64,000 nt of DNA from Gracilibacillus timonensis (GTDB taxonomy: Bacteria > Bacillota > Bacilli > Bacillales > Amphibacillaceae), in NCBI RefSeq assembly GCF_900086715.1, contig NZ_FLKH01000009.1, forward strand, positions 62,001 to 126,000. The letters run 5' to 3'. Shown in pieces: positions 56,266 to 64,000 of this stretch. The notes below the pieces were generated by a model. It was given only the letters and a program-made list of their open reading frames with translations, was not told the DNA's origin and made no database searches. Made by a program: the position numbers and the translations under genes. Every line of letters begins with the position of its first letter. Within the stretch, counting starts at the first letter, position 1.

Positions 56266-56824
56266 CTTGAAAAAGGATTACTGCTAGACAAACAATTTTA
56301 TTTTCTCAAAAATAATCTTGTAATAGTCATTTCATCAGTTGTTGACAACATTAACTAATCACCTGTATAAAAAAGATTGCTCATTAAAAATCATATATAG
56401 TCTGTACATTGACAGCTGGAAAACAAAAAACAGAGGAATTTTTGTTTTTCAGCCTTTCTAATAACATAAATGACAAATCATACATAAACAACAAATTTTA
56501 CATATAGCAATATACATGAAAGCAGGTCATATATGGAAAACGCAATCATACCAATTCTCGAAAGACAAGTCACAACAAGAAATACATATTGAATGGTCAA
56601 ATGCAGCAAGGTATTATGAAAGCAATTACAAAACTGCCGTTATCGCATTTTTATCAAAAATTACTTTTGTACTTGATCGATTTTAGTATGTAATAGTTGC
56701 ATGGAAAAAGTTTGTTGCATAATGTAACAAATCAATTGTATTTTTATAGAATCATCAGGTAGATTTTTGATAGCGATAACAAAACGGTCAGTTTATGTAA
56801 AATAATAGAAAAGAGGGGATGAAC
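56266..56824. promoter_or_regulatory. Long leader region before binding-protein gene 2
   Basis: The stretch is AT-rich with no gene. Positions 56580-56635 repeat the promoter-proximal segment found before paralog 1 and carry the cre-like box at 56617. A stretch rich in ACATA motifs lies at 56460-56530. Confidence 0.5.
56617..56630 (+). promoter_or_regulatory. Cre-like box before binding-protein gene 2
   Basis: TGAAAGCAATTACA fits the cre consensus except for CA in place of the central CG. It sits within the duplicated leader segment. Confidence 0.45.
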
Positions 56825-58447
56825 ATGATGAAAGAGAAATTATTGTATTTGTTTATTGGTTTACTGTTATTCGTTGTGCTGGCTGCATGTAGTGACAATT
56901 CAACAGACAGTGTTGCGGAAAACAACGAAGAGGGGGCTTCATCTGATTCTGCGGAAGAAGTAAATACAGAGGGCTTCCCAATTGTAGATGAGGAAATTAC
57001 CTTATCTTTGATCGCACCAGGGACTGGAATGGAAGATTGGGAAAACATGGAGACCTTACAGGAATATGCAGATATGACAAATATTCAATTCAACTATGAT
57101 ACGCCTCCAATGGCTGATTTCCAGACAAAATTAAACTTAGCATTTGCTAGTGGCGACATTGCTGATATTATTTTTGCAGCAGGTTCAACAGATTTTACAC
57201 CAGGTATGGAAGTTGATTACGGTCAGCAAGGTGTATTAGTTCCATTAGAAGGGCTAATTGATGAATATGCACCAAATATTAAGAAGCTGCTAGATGAAAA
57301 TCCAGATATAGAAAAATCAATCACTACAGTAGATGGACATATATACTCCTTGCCACGTATTTCTCAAGGGGATTTCGGTGCTGTTTGGTACAGGGGACCA
57401 ATGTGGTATAACGGTCGCTGGCTAGATGAACTAGGAGTAGAGGAATTACCTAAAACGATTGATGAATTTTATGACTTATTAGTTCGTTTTCGGGATGAGG
57501 ATCCAAATGGGAATGGGGAAGCAGATGAGATTCCTCTAATTGATGTGCAGATGGAAAGTACTCGTCCATGGTTGTTGGGTGCATTCGGTTTAAAAGAATG
57601 GGGAATTGACGAAGTAGATGGAGAGGTTCGTTACACACCGATTACCGAAAATTATCAAGCATATCTAGAATTTATGAACAAGCTATATGATGAGAACTTA
57701 TTAGATCATGAGACTTTCTCGCAAGCAGATGAACAAAAGAAAGCAAAAGGACAAGAAAATCGCATAGGTGTATTCCCTGATTATTTTTCTTTCTTTACTA
57801 CTGGTGAGACCGAAGAAGAATCGATGAACAATCCGATGTATTATCCATTAACAAGCGAATGGACTTCTGAGCCACTGTTACCAGAAAGTCCTGGGTTGAA
57901 TCGAGGAACTTTTGCCATTACGAATAATAATGAACATCCAGAAGCTTCTATACGGTGGGTTGACTATTTCTATTCACCAGAAGGAAACAAGTTCTTGAAC
58001 ATGGGGCCTGAAGGGGTCATGTGGGAAGAAGGAGAGAATGGTGAAATTGTTGAATTAGAAGTACCATCACAATTTGAAAGTTCAGAAGACTGGCGTGGTA
58101 CCATCACACCAGATTATGGAATTTCAACACCAACACTTGCTCAGCCAATCGAAGGAAAAGAAGTTAGTGAATTTACTCAATTTGTGCAGGCAGAGACGGA
58201 TGAAAAGTATGTACCTTATAGTGAGGTACCATTTCCTTTAGTATATTTAACACAAGAAGAACAAGAAGAATTAAATGCCATTGAAGTGGATTTACAATCA
58301 TATGTAGAACAGATGGAAGCAAAATTCATTACAGGTGTAGAACCAATCTCAAATTGGGATGCTTATGTCAGCACGATTGAGAATATGAATATTGAGCGTT
58401 ATATTGAAATCCATCAAGAAGCTTATGATCGTTGGGCAGAAAGTTAA
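56825..58447 (+). CDS. LplA-type oligosaccharide-binding lipoprotein, paralog 2
   Basis: The 540-residue lipoprotein has lipobox LAAC near residue 22. It is strikingly similar to paralog 1 over the whole length, including PPMADFQTKLNLAFASGDIA, DEDPNGNGEADEIPL and EAKFITGVEPISNWDAYV. It diverges mainly in the linker after the lipid anchor and in the region around residues 345-440, where sugar contacts may differ. ATG 56825 lies six bases after GAGGGG; ATG 56828 is equally possible. It carries its own terminator. Confidence 0.88.
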   Translation: MMKEKLLYLFIGLLLFVVLAACSDNSTDSVAENNEEGASSDSAEEVNTEGFPIVDEEITLSLIAPGTGMEDWENMETLQEYADMTNIQFNYDTPPMADFQTKLNLAFASGDIADIIFAAGSTDFTPGMEVDYGQQGVLVPLEGLIDEYAPNIKKLLDENPDIEKSITTVDGHIYSLPRISQGDFGAVWYRGPMWYNGRWLDELGVEELPKTIDEFYDLLVRFRDEDPNGNGEADEIPLIDVQMESTRPWLLGAFGLKEWGIDEVDGEVRYTPITENYQAYLEFMNKLYDENLLDHETFSQADEQKKAKGQENRIGVFPDYFSFFTTGETEEESMNNPMYYPLTSEWTSEPLLPESPGLNRGTFAITNNNEHPEASIRWVDYFYSPEGNKFLNMGPEGVMWEEGENGEIVELEVPSQFESSEDWRGTITPDYGISTPTLAQPIEGKEVSEFTQFVQAETDEKYVPYSEVPFPLVYLTQEEQEELNAIEVDLQSYVEQMEAKFITGVEPISNWDAYVSTIENMNIERYIEIHQEAYDRWAES

Positions 58448-58458
58448 TTGATTGGGGG

Positions 58459-58489
58459 AGAATGTCTCTTTTTATAGAGGCATTCTTTC
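58459..58489 (+). terminator. Terminator of binding-protein gene 2
   Basis: Stem GAATGTCTCT / AGAGGCATTC with a G-T pair is followed by TTTCT, 11 bases after the stop codon. Confidence 0.7.
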
Positions 58490-58568
58490 TATAAAATGCT
58501 TAGCATTTTATAGGCGAATTAGATAAGATCATTGTACGACAAATTAGTCGCGAAGTTATGTTATGAAA

Positions 58569-58582
58569 TGAAAACCTTTACA
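58569..58582 (+). promoter_or_regulatory. Cre-like box before binding-protein gene 3
   Basis: TGAAAACCTTTACA fits the cre consensus except for CC in place of the central CG. It lies 115 bases before the start codon. Confidence 0.4.
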
Positions 58583-58696
58583 TCCATGCGTATTACACAA
58601 GAAAAAGAGTAATTGATTGGGTAAGACACTTATCATTAGAGAAATTGTGAGACCATTTTAAATAAATAAGTGTGCTCAAACGAAAGGGGAAAACAA

Positions 58697-60298
58697 ATGA
58701 AGTTAAAGCTTGCATATGTTGTTTTTAGCCTATTGTTATTTACAGTCTTGGTTGCATGTGGAGATGATTCCGCTGGTGAAGAAAATGAGTCGTCAACTAA
58801 CGATGCAGTGGAAGTGAAGAAAGAAGGGTTTCCTATTGTTGAAGAAGAGATTACTTTGTCATTGATCGCTCCAGGCACCGGTTTGGAAGAATGGAGTGAA
58901 ATGGAAACACTGAAACAATATTCAGAGATGACAAATGTTGATTTCCATTACGATACTCCTCCAATGGCTGATTTTCAGACAAAATTAAATTTGGCTTTTG
59001 CTAGTGGAGATATAGCAGATATTATATTTGCAGCAGGGAGCGATAATTTAACCCCATCTATGGAAGTGGATTATGGTAAACAAGGGACTTTAATTCCATT
59101 AGAAGAATTAATTGATGAATATGCTCCTCATTTTAAGGCATTGATGGAACAAAATCCTGAAATAAGAAAGTCCATTACGACTAGTGATGGGCACATCTAT
59201 GCCTTGCCAGTAATTAATCAGCATCCAACATCTGCATGGCCAGCCGGTCCGCTTTGGTATAACGGAGAATGGCTGGACGCTCTTAATATTACAGAGTTAC
59301 CTAAAACAACGGATGATTTGTATGAGTTGTTGGTTCGTTTTCGTGATGAGGATCCAAATGGAAATGGAGAAGCGGATGAAATACCATTGATAGATGTCAA
59401 AATGGAAAGTTCAAGAACTTGGTTTCTTGCGGCATTTGGTATGAAGGAATGGGGCATAGAGGCTGTTGGCGACCAAGTTCGTTATGCACCTATCAGCGAT
59501 AACTATTTGGAGTATTTAACTTACATGAATACATTGTATGAAGAGAACTTACTTGATCCTGAAACATTCTCTCAAGCTGACGAACAAAAAAAGGCAAAAG
59601 GTCAAGAAAACCGACTTGGCTTATTCCCTGATTGGTTTTCTTTCTTTACTACGGGTCAAGCAGAGGAAGACGCTATTAATAATCCAATGTTTCACCCATT
59701 AGTCAGTGACGTATCGCCCGAAATCGTTTTGCCAGGGAATCCAGGTATAAATAGAGGGGCCTTTGCCATTACCAAAAACAATGAACATCCTGAGGTTTCC
59801 TTAAGATGGGTAGATTATTTGTATTCCAGAGAAGGTAGAGATTTCTTTGATCAAGGCCCTGAAGGTTTTCTGTGGGAGATGGGAGACGATGGGGAGAGGG
59901 TTTTCTTGGATATACCAGAAGAGTACGATAGTAGTGAAGATTATCGGGGTACGCTAACGCCGGCATATGGTATTCCAGTGCCGATGCTAGTTGATCTAGT
60001 AGAGAATGCACCACGTTCTGATTTTGATTTATTCATAGAATCAGAAACGCAAGAAAAAGTCGATCAATATGCTGAAACAGCTTATCCCTTAACCTATCTA
60101 ACGAATGATGAACAAGAACAAATCAATTCCATTGAAGTCGATTTACAATCCTATGTAGAACAAATGGAGGCGAAATTTATTACGGGCGTTGAGCCTTTAT
60201 CTAATTGGGATCAATATGTTAAAACCATTGAAAATATGAATATAGCAGAATACGTCGATATTTATCAGGAAGCCTATGATCGGTGGGCTAGTAATTAA
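58697..60298 (+). CDS. LplA-type oligosaccharide-binding lipoprotein, paralog 3
   Basis: The 533-residue lipoprotein starts at ATG 58697, eight bases after AAAGGGG, and has lipobox LVAC (Cys21). It carries the same hallmark segments as paralogs 1 and 2 but is the most diverged, with changed residues in the likely ligand region: INQHPTSAWPAGPLWYN where the others read GPMWYNG after a Trp. This fits a different preferred oligosaccharide. It ends before a strong terminator. The permease genes follow after an intergenic element. Confidence 0.88.
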   Translation: MKLKLAYVVFSLLLFTVLVACGDDSAGEENESSTNDAVEVKKEGFPIVEEEITLSLIAPGTGLEEWSEMETLKQYSEMTNVDFHYDTPPMADFQTKLNLAFASGDIADIIFAAGSDNLTPSMEVDYGKQGTLIPLEELIDEYAPHFKALMEQNPEIRKSITTSDGHIYALPVINQHPTSAWPAGPLWYNGEWLDALNITELPKTTDDLYELLVRFRDEDPNGNGEADEIPLIDVKMESSRTWFLAAFGMKEWGIEAVGDQVRYAPISDNYLEYLTYMNTLYEENLLDPETFSQADEQKKAKGQENRLGLFPDWFSFFTTGQAEEDAINNPMFHPLVSDVSPEIVLPGNPGINRGAFAITKNNEHPEVSLRWVDYLYSREGRDFFDQGPEGFLWEMGDDGERVFLDIPEEYDSSEDYRGTLTPAYGIPVPMLVDLVENAPRSDFDLFIESETQEKVDQYAETAYPLTYLTNDEQEQINSIEVDLQSYVEQMEAKFITGVEPLSNWDQYVKTIENMNIAEYVDIYQEAYDRWASN

Positions 60299-60311
60299 AC
60301 GACATTAGTAG

Positions 60312-60354
60312 ATCTGACTTATTTGTTGGTAAAAGCAAATAAGTCAGATTATTT
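60312..60354 (+). terminator. Terminator of binding-protein gene 3
   Basis: Stem ATCTGACTTATTTG / CAAATAAGTCAGAT is perfect over 14 bases with a ten-base loop, followed by TATTTT. Confidence 0.85.
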
Positions 60355-60428
60355 TAAAAGATAAGACAGTTTATGATCATTGATATAATAGAACTTGGAA
60401 TGGTTGACCTTGAACGAATGGTGGTACC

Positions 60429-60667
60429 GATAAGATGGATGAGGCAAAGTAGCCAGGCCATTTATTCCATAAAGTAAAGTTGATGGTTTGTAAGTGCTAG
60501 GAAACGCTCGAGAAATAGGTTCCGTTTCGATGCATAGGACATGTAAGTGCAGGCGTGGTGATTGTCGTCATGATTTTAGCCTGCGAACCTTCAGCGCTCG
60601 CCTAGCACAAAAAACGGGCAAACTCATCACTAAAGAAAGCAAACTACTTTACATCATCTATCTTATC
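60429..60667 (+). repeat. MITE-like intergenic element, family A
   Basis: The 239-base element is bounded by 25-base terminal inverted repeats (60429-60453 and 60643-60667, starting GATAAGATGGATGA, 21 of 25 positions alike). Homology to other copies extends some 50 bases further left. Its core GATGCATAGGACATGTAAG and TTTAGCCTGCGAACC recurs near 780-880. It encodes no protein. Confidence 0.65.
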
Positions 60668-60896
60668 AGCAGTTCCGTATCTTCTTTGAGTGGTCGGTAA
60701 TGCACCCGACGGAATTGCCCGGTTTTTCTTATTAATGAAACCAATATGTCTTATAAGATGTGTGTTAATAAGACAATCGCAAAAACCACATACCAATCAA
60801 TTTTCACATATTGTAGACGGCTGAAACCCTTTGATAATCAAGACTTTATCACATTTTGTATAAATTCAATGACAATCAAAAATAAAAATCACATAT

Positions 60897-60910
60897 TGAT
60901 AACGTTTTCC
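60897..60910 (-). promoter_or_regulatory. Cre-like box before the permease genes
   Basis: On the minus strand GGAAAACGTTATCA fits the cre consensus except for its first base, with an intact central CG. It lies 65 bases before the permease start codon. Confidence 0.5.
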
Positions 60911-60974
60911 CAAAAAGCGTATGATGAAAACAGTTTCACGGCATGCAACAACCGAAAAAAGGAGGAATATGTAG

Positions 60975-61937
60975 ATGGATTCAGGAACAGCTACAGCAAA
61001 TAAGAAAGATAACAATATTGCTAAAAGCATGAAGAAAAGTAAATGGAAGAAGATACTACAAAATTGGCAGCTTTACATCTTTATTTTACCAGCTGTTTTG
61101 TATTTTATTATTTTCCATTATGTCCCGATGTATGGAATTCAAATTGCATTTAAAGATTATGTACCTTCCCTAGGGTTTTTAGGAAGTGATTGGGTAGGAT
61201 TGAAACATTTTGAAAGGTTTTTTGATTCTTATTATTTCTGGGATTTATTGAAGAATACATTAGGAATTAGTGTATACGAATTAATTGTTGGTTTTCCTTT
61301 GCCAATTATCTTGGCCTTATTATTAAATGAGGTAAAGGATGGAATTTATAAGCGTACGGTGCAAACGGTTACCTATGCACCACACTTTATCTCTGTTGTG
61401 GTTATTTCTGGTATGATAATTGCCTTCTTATCACCAACAACAGGTATCATTAACCACTTTATTACGTTTTTAGGCTTTGATCCAATTAGCTTTATGAGTG
61501 ATCCAAAGTGGTTTAAGACCGTTTATGTATTATCGGGTGTATGGCAAAGTACCGGTTGGGGAACGATTATTTACTTAGCTGCCTTGTCAGGTGTAGATCC
61601 GCAGCAGCATGAGGCTGCTATCGTAGATGGTGCAACCAGATTCCAGCGGATTCTTTATATTAATATCCCGACTTTAGTGCCAACAATGGTTATCTTATTA
61701 ATTATGAACTTAGGTAATATTATGGCGCTTGGTTTTGAAAAGATCTTACTATTACAGAATCCATTAAACATGGAATCATCAAATGTAATTGCGACTTTCG
61801 TGTATCAAGCCGGTTTATTAGATGCACAGTACAGCTTTGCGGCAGCGGTTGGCTTATTCAACGCTGTTATCAACGCGATATTGTTAATTGCCGTTAACCA
61901 AATCGCCAGAAAAACAAGCGAAACAAGCTTATGGTAA
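60975..61937 (+). CDS. LplB-type sugar ABC transporter permease, second locus
   Basis: The 320-residue membrane protein has six hydrophobic segments. The family segment YVPMYGIQIAFKDYVPSLGF and the ATPase-docking loop QHEAAIVDGATRFQRILYIN are both present. The ATG is nine bases after GGAGG. It pairs with the permease 15 bases downstream and would serve the four binding lipoproteins around it. As in the first locus, no ATPase gene is linked. Confidence 0.9.
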   Translation: MDSGTATANKKDNNIAKSMKKSKWKKILQNWQLYIFILPAVLYFIIFHYVPMYGIQIAFKDYVPSLGFLGSDWVGLKHFERFFDSYYFWDLLKNTLGISVYELIVGFPLPIILALLLNEVKDGIYKRTVQTVTYAPHFISVVVISGMIIAFLSPTTGIINHFITFLGFDPISFMSDPKWFKTVYVLSGVWQSTGWGTIIYLAALSGVDPQQHEAAIVDGATRFQRILYINIPTLVPTMVILLIMNLGNIMALGFEKILLLQNPLNMESSNVIATFVYQAGLLDAQYSFAAAVGLFNAVINAILLIAVNQIARKTSETSLW

Positions 61938-61952
61938 AGGAGGTTTATAAGT

Positions 61953-62858
61953 ATGGACTCTAATATTTTTGAAACAAGAAAAGACAAAATGTTTAAATTA
62001 TTCGTCTATTTTTGCTTGACCGTGGCCTTAGTTGCCGTTTTATATCCATTAATCTATATTGTTAGTGCGTCGATCAGTAATCCATCTATGGTGAACTCAG
62101 GACAAATGTGGTTATGGCCAAAAGATATTACATTTGAAGGTTATCGTTTGATTTTTGGCAATGACTCCATTTGGCAAGGTTATTTAATGACTGTCGTGTA
62201 TACTGGATTAGGTACTTTTATCAATTTATTAGTAACGATCCCAGCGGCATATGCCTTAGCTCGGAAAGATTTTTATGGAAGAGGATTCTTTACTGCTTTA
62301 TTTGTACTTACCATGTTTTTTACAGGTGGATTAATCCCTACGTACTTAGTGGTTCGAGACTTGGGGTTAATTGATACAATCTGGGCAATGGTGCTTCCGA
62401 ACGCAGCAGCGGTATGGAATATTGTCATTGCTCGCGTGTTCTTCCAGTCTACGATTCCTAGAGGCTTGGAAGAGGCAGCGACAATTGATGGGGCAACGAA
62501 TTTTAAATTGTTCTTCAAAATTATCCTGCCTTTATCTGCTCCAATTATTGCGGTAATGGCTTTATTCTATGGTGTTGGTCACTGGAACGGTTATTTCAAT
62601 GCCTTAATTTATATTTCTGATCGTGATTTATTTCCATTGCAGTTAGTATTAAGAGAAATTTTAGTATTGCAGGATATGTCTTCTAATAATACCAATATGA
62701 CAGGGGAAGCGGCACAGTTGATCCACAGTAATCAACAGCTGGCAGCCATTATTAAATATGGGGTAATGATTGTTTCCTCTTTACCAGTTATTATCGTTTA
62801 TCCGTTCTTACAGAAGTATTTCGTAAAAGGGGTTATGATTGGCTCATTAAAAGGTTAA
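61953..62858 (+). CDS. LplC/YtcP-type sugar ABC transporter permease, second locus
   Basis: The 301-residue membrane protein has the opening LYPLIYIVSASISNPSMVNS, the loop LEEAATIDGATNFKLFFKII, and the ending KYFVKGVMIGSLKG. The ribosome-binding site is AAAGGAGG. It completes the pore with the preceding permease. The fourth binding lipoprotein starts 206 bases downstream. Confidence 0.9.
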   Translation: MDSNIFETRKDKMFKLFVYFCLTVALVAVLYPLIYIVSASISNPSMVNSGQMWLWPKDITFEGYRLIFGNDSIWQGYLMTVVYTGLGTFINLLVTIPAAYALARKDFYGRGFFTALFVLTMFFTGGLIPTYLVVRDLGLIDTIWAMVLPNAAAVWNIVIARVFFQSTIPRGLEEAATIDGATNFKLFFKIILPLSAPIIAVMALFYGVGHWNGYFNALIYISDRDLFPLQLVLREILVLQDMSSNNTNMTGEAAQLIHSNQQLAAIIKYGVMIVSSLPVIIVYPFLQKYFVKGVMIGSLKG

Positions 62859-63064
62859 TAAAGCTTAACAGATAAACGAACCATATAATGAATCGATGGG
62901 AATTGCTTGCAGGGCTAAGATAGTTATCGTGTCAGAAAACTCAGTGCAAGTATTTATCCATAAAGTCTTCGATCATTTCATTTAGGGAGGTGAAAAGCAG
63001 GGACAACGCGTAAGTACATGTAATTTGGGACATTCTATTCTTAAAAAAAGAGAGGGTACAACAT

Positions 63065-64000
63065 ATGAGAAAATACTTAATTTTTACCTTAATTAGTGTG
63101 TTATGTATCGGCTTATTGGCCGCATGTGGTGGTGATTCATCAGATGAAGGTTCAGAGTTAGCTTCCACCGATGAAACAGTTGAAATCAATGAAGAAGGTT
63201 TTCCGATTGTCGATGAAGAGATTACCTTATCATTGATGGCTCCAGGTACTGGTTTGGAAGATTGGGAAGACATGGAGACACTTCAGGAGTATGCAGAGAT
63301 GACTAACATAAATTTGTCTTATGACACACCTCCTGTCAGTGATTTTCCAACCAAATTAAATTTGGCTTTTGCAAGTGGGGATATTGCTGATATTATCTAT
63401 GCAGCTGGATCAGACGACTTTACTCCTGGTATGGAAGTGGATTATGGTCAACAAGGAGTACTGGTTCCATTAGAAGATTTAATCGCAGAGCATGCCCCGA
63501 ATATTCAAAAATTATTAGATGAAAATCCAGAGATTGAAAAATCCATTACGACAGTGGATGGTCATATCTACTCGTTGCCTCGTGTTGCTGAAGGCGGTTC
63601 ATCAGCTCTATGGTATACTGGTCCGATGTGGTATAACGGAAAATGGTTAGATGAATTAGGAGTAGAAGAACTACCGAAGACAATAGATGAGTTTTATGAT
63701 TTATTAGTCCGATTCCGTGACGAAGATCCGAATGGCAATGGGGAAGCAGATGAAATTCCATTATTAGACGTAGAAATGAACAGTACTCGTCCTTGGTTAT
63801 TAGCCGCATTTGGCTTGAAAGAATGGGGAATTGACGAGGTAGATGGTGAAGTACGTTACACCCCTATCACCGAAAATTATAAAGAGTACTTAACATTTAT
63901 GAATAAATTGTACGAAGAAAACTTATTAGATCAAGAAACATTCTCGCAATCTGATGAGCAGAAGAAAGCAAAAGGACAACAAAACCGACTAGGGTTATTC
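63065..64000 (+). CDS. LplA-type oligosaccharide-binding lipoprotein, paralog 4, partial
   Basis: The first 312 residues are visible; the gene runs off the right edge. Lipobox LAAC (Cys21), EGFPIVDEEITLSLMAPGTG and DEDPNGNGEADEIPL are present. It is closest to paralogs 1 and 2, sharing DGHIYSLPRVAEGGSSALW with paralog 1 almost exactly. ATG 63065 follows AGAGAGGG. It is placed directly behind the two permeases, so it may be the binding protein most tightly coupled to them. Confidence 0.87.
   Translation, partial: MRKYLIFTLISVLCIGLLAACGGDSSDEGSELASTDETVEINEEGFPIVDEEITLSLMAPGTGLEDWEDMETLQEYAEMTNINLSYDTPPVSDFPTKLNLAFASGDIADIIYAAGSDDFTPGMEVDYGQQGVLVPLEDLIAEHAPNIQKLLDENPEIEKSITTVDGHIYSLPRVAEGGSSALWYTGPMWYNGKWLDELGVEELPKTIDEFYDLLVRFRDEDPNGNGEADEIPLLDVEMNSTRPWLLAAFGLKEWGIDEVDGEVRYTPITENYKEYLTFMNKLYEENLLDQETFSQSDEQKKAKGQQNRLGLF

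Larger units (their letters stand above)
60299..60974. other. Gene-free stretch: terminator, MITE-like element and permease promoter
   Basis: In order: terminator 60312-60349, family-A element about 60380-60700, then an AT-rich promoter region with a cre-like box at 60897. Short open frames here have no family resemblance. Confidence 0.6.

Overview
The window looks like chromosomal DNA of a low-GC, Gram-positive, spore-forming member of the Bacillaceae, probably a halotolerant or marine, polysaccharide-degrading genus such as Gracilibacillus or Amphibacillus. The genus is inference. Supporting signs are AGGAGG-type ribosome-binding sites, LplB/LplC-type sugar permeases, CcpA-like boxes, a collagen-like protein of the spore-surface type, and an HssRS/HrtAB heme system. 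No rRNA, tRNA, CRISPR array, phage module or intact insertion sequence was seen.

Layout. 1-669: start of an osmoprotectant ABC ATPase, cut by the window edge. 1377-5334: glycolate/lactate oxidase genes glcD-glcF behind a CdaR-type regulator. 5476-7283: a DinB-like protein and a membrane GGDEF protein. 7786-26105: a large carbohydrate locus with three sulfatases of the formylglycine type, two GH43 enzymes (one a 1374-residue secreted multi-CBM6 protein), a GtaA/DUF4965 protein, a YesL-type DUF624 protein, an AraC regulator and a binding-protein/permease/permease importer. 26432-28649 and 33141-40383: glycan assembly genes (GT2, pyruvyl transferase, CgeB-like) next to a collagen-like protein with about 96 Gly-X-Y triplets and two small proteins that share its N-terminal module. 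Between them lie a choice-of-anchor I/LysM protein and a Nudix, nitrilase-like, cis-prenyltransferase cassette. The prenyltransferase carries a stop at its conserved tryptophan codon. 40674-46596: MFS exporter with a divergent TetR, two short-chain dehydrogenases and a GH35 beta-galactosidase. 46867-50725: hrtB-hrtA-hssR-hssS. 51017-64000: a second sugar-uptake locus with a DUF624 protein, a membrane AraC regulator, four paralogous binding lipoproteins (the last cut by the window end) and one permease pair.

How the genes fit together. The 7.8-26.1 kb locus reads as one programme for a sulfated, probably arabinose- or galactose-containing polysaccharide. The secreted GH43/CBM6 enzyme would cut it, the lipoprotein and two permeases would import oligomers, and the sulfatases, the signal-less GH43 and the DUF4965 protein would finish the job. 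No transport ATPase is present in either sugar locus, so a shared MsmX-type ATPase elsewhere is expected. No formylglycine-generating enzyme is present either. A motif shared by the promoters at 14846 and 17557, each about 36 bases before a -10 box, is a candidate site for the AraC regulator. CcpA-like boxes occur in front of several carbohydrate genes. The collagen-like protein plus glycosyl- and pyruvyl-transferases suggest a glycosylated spore-surface layer.

Mobile-like DNA consists of two families of short intergenic elements with 25-base terminal inverted repeats (near 60.4 kb and 26.1 kb), with decayed relatives near 0.7-1.3, 13.6 and 44.6 kb, plus a 21-base tandem repeat at 46.7 kb.
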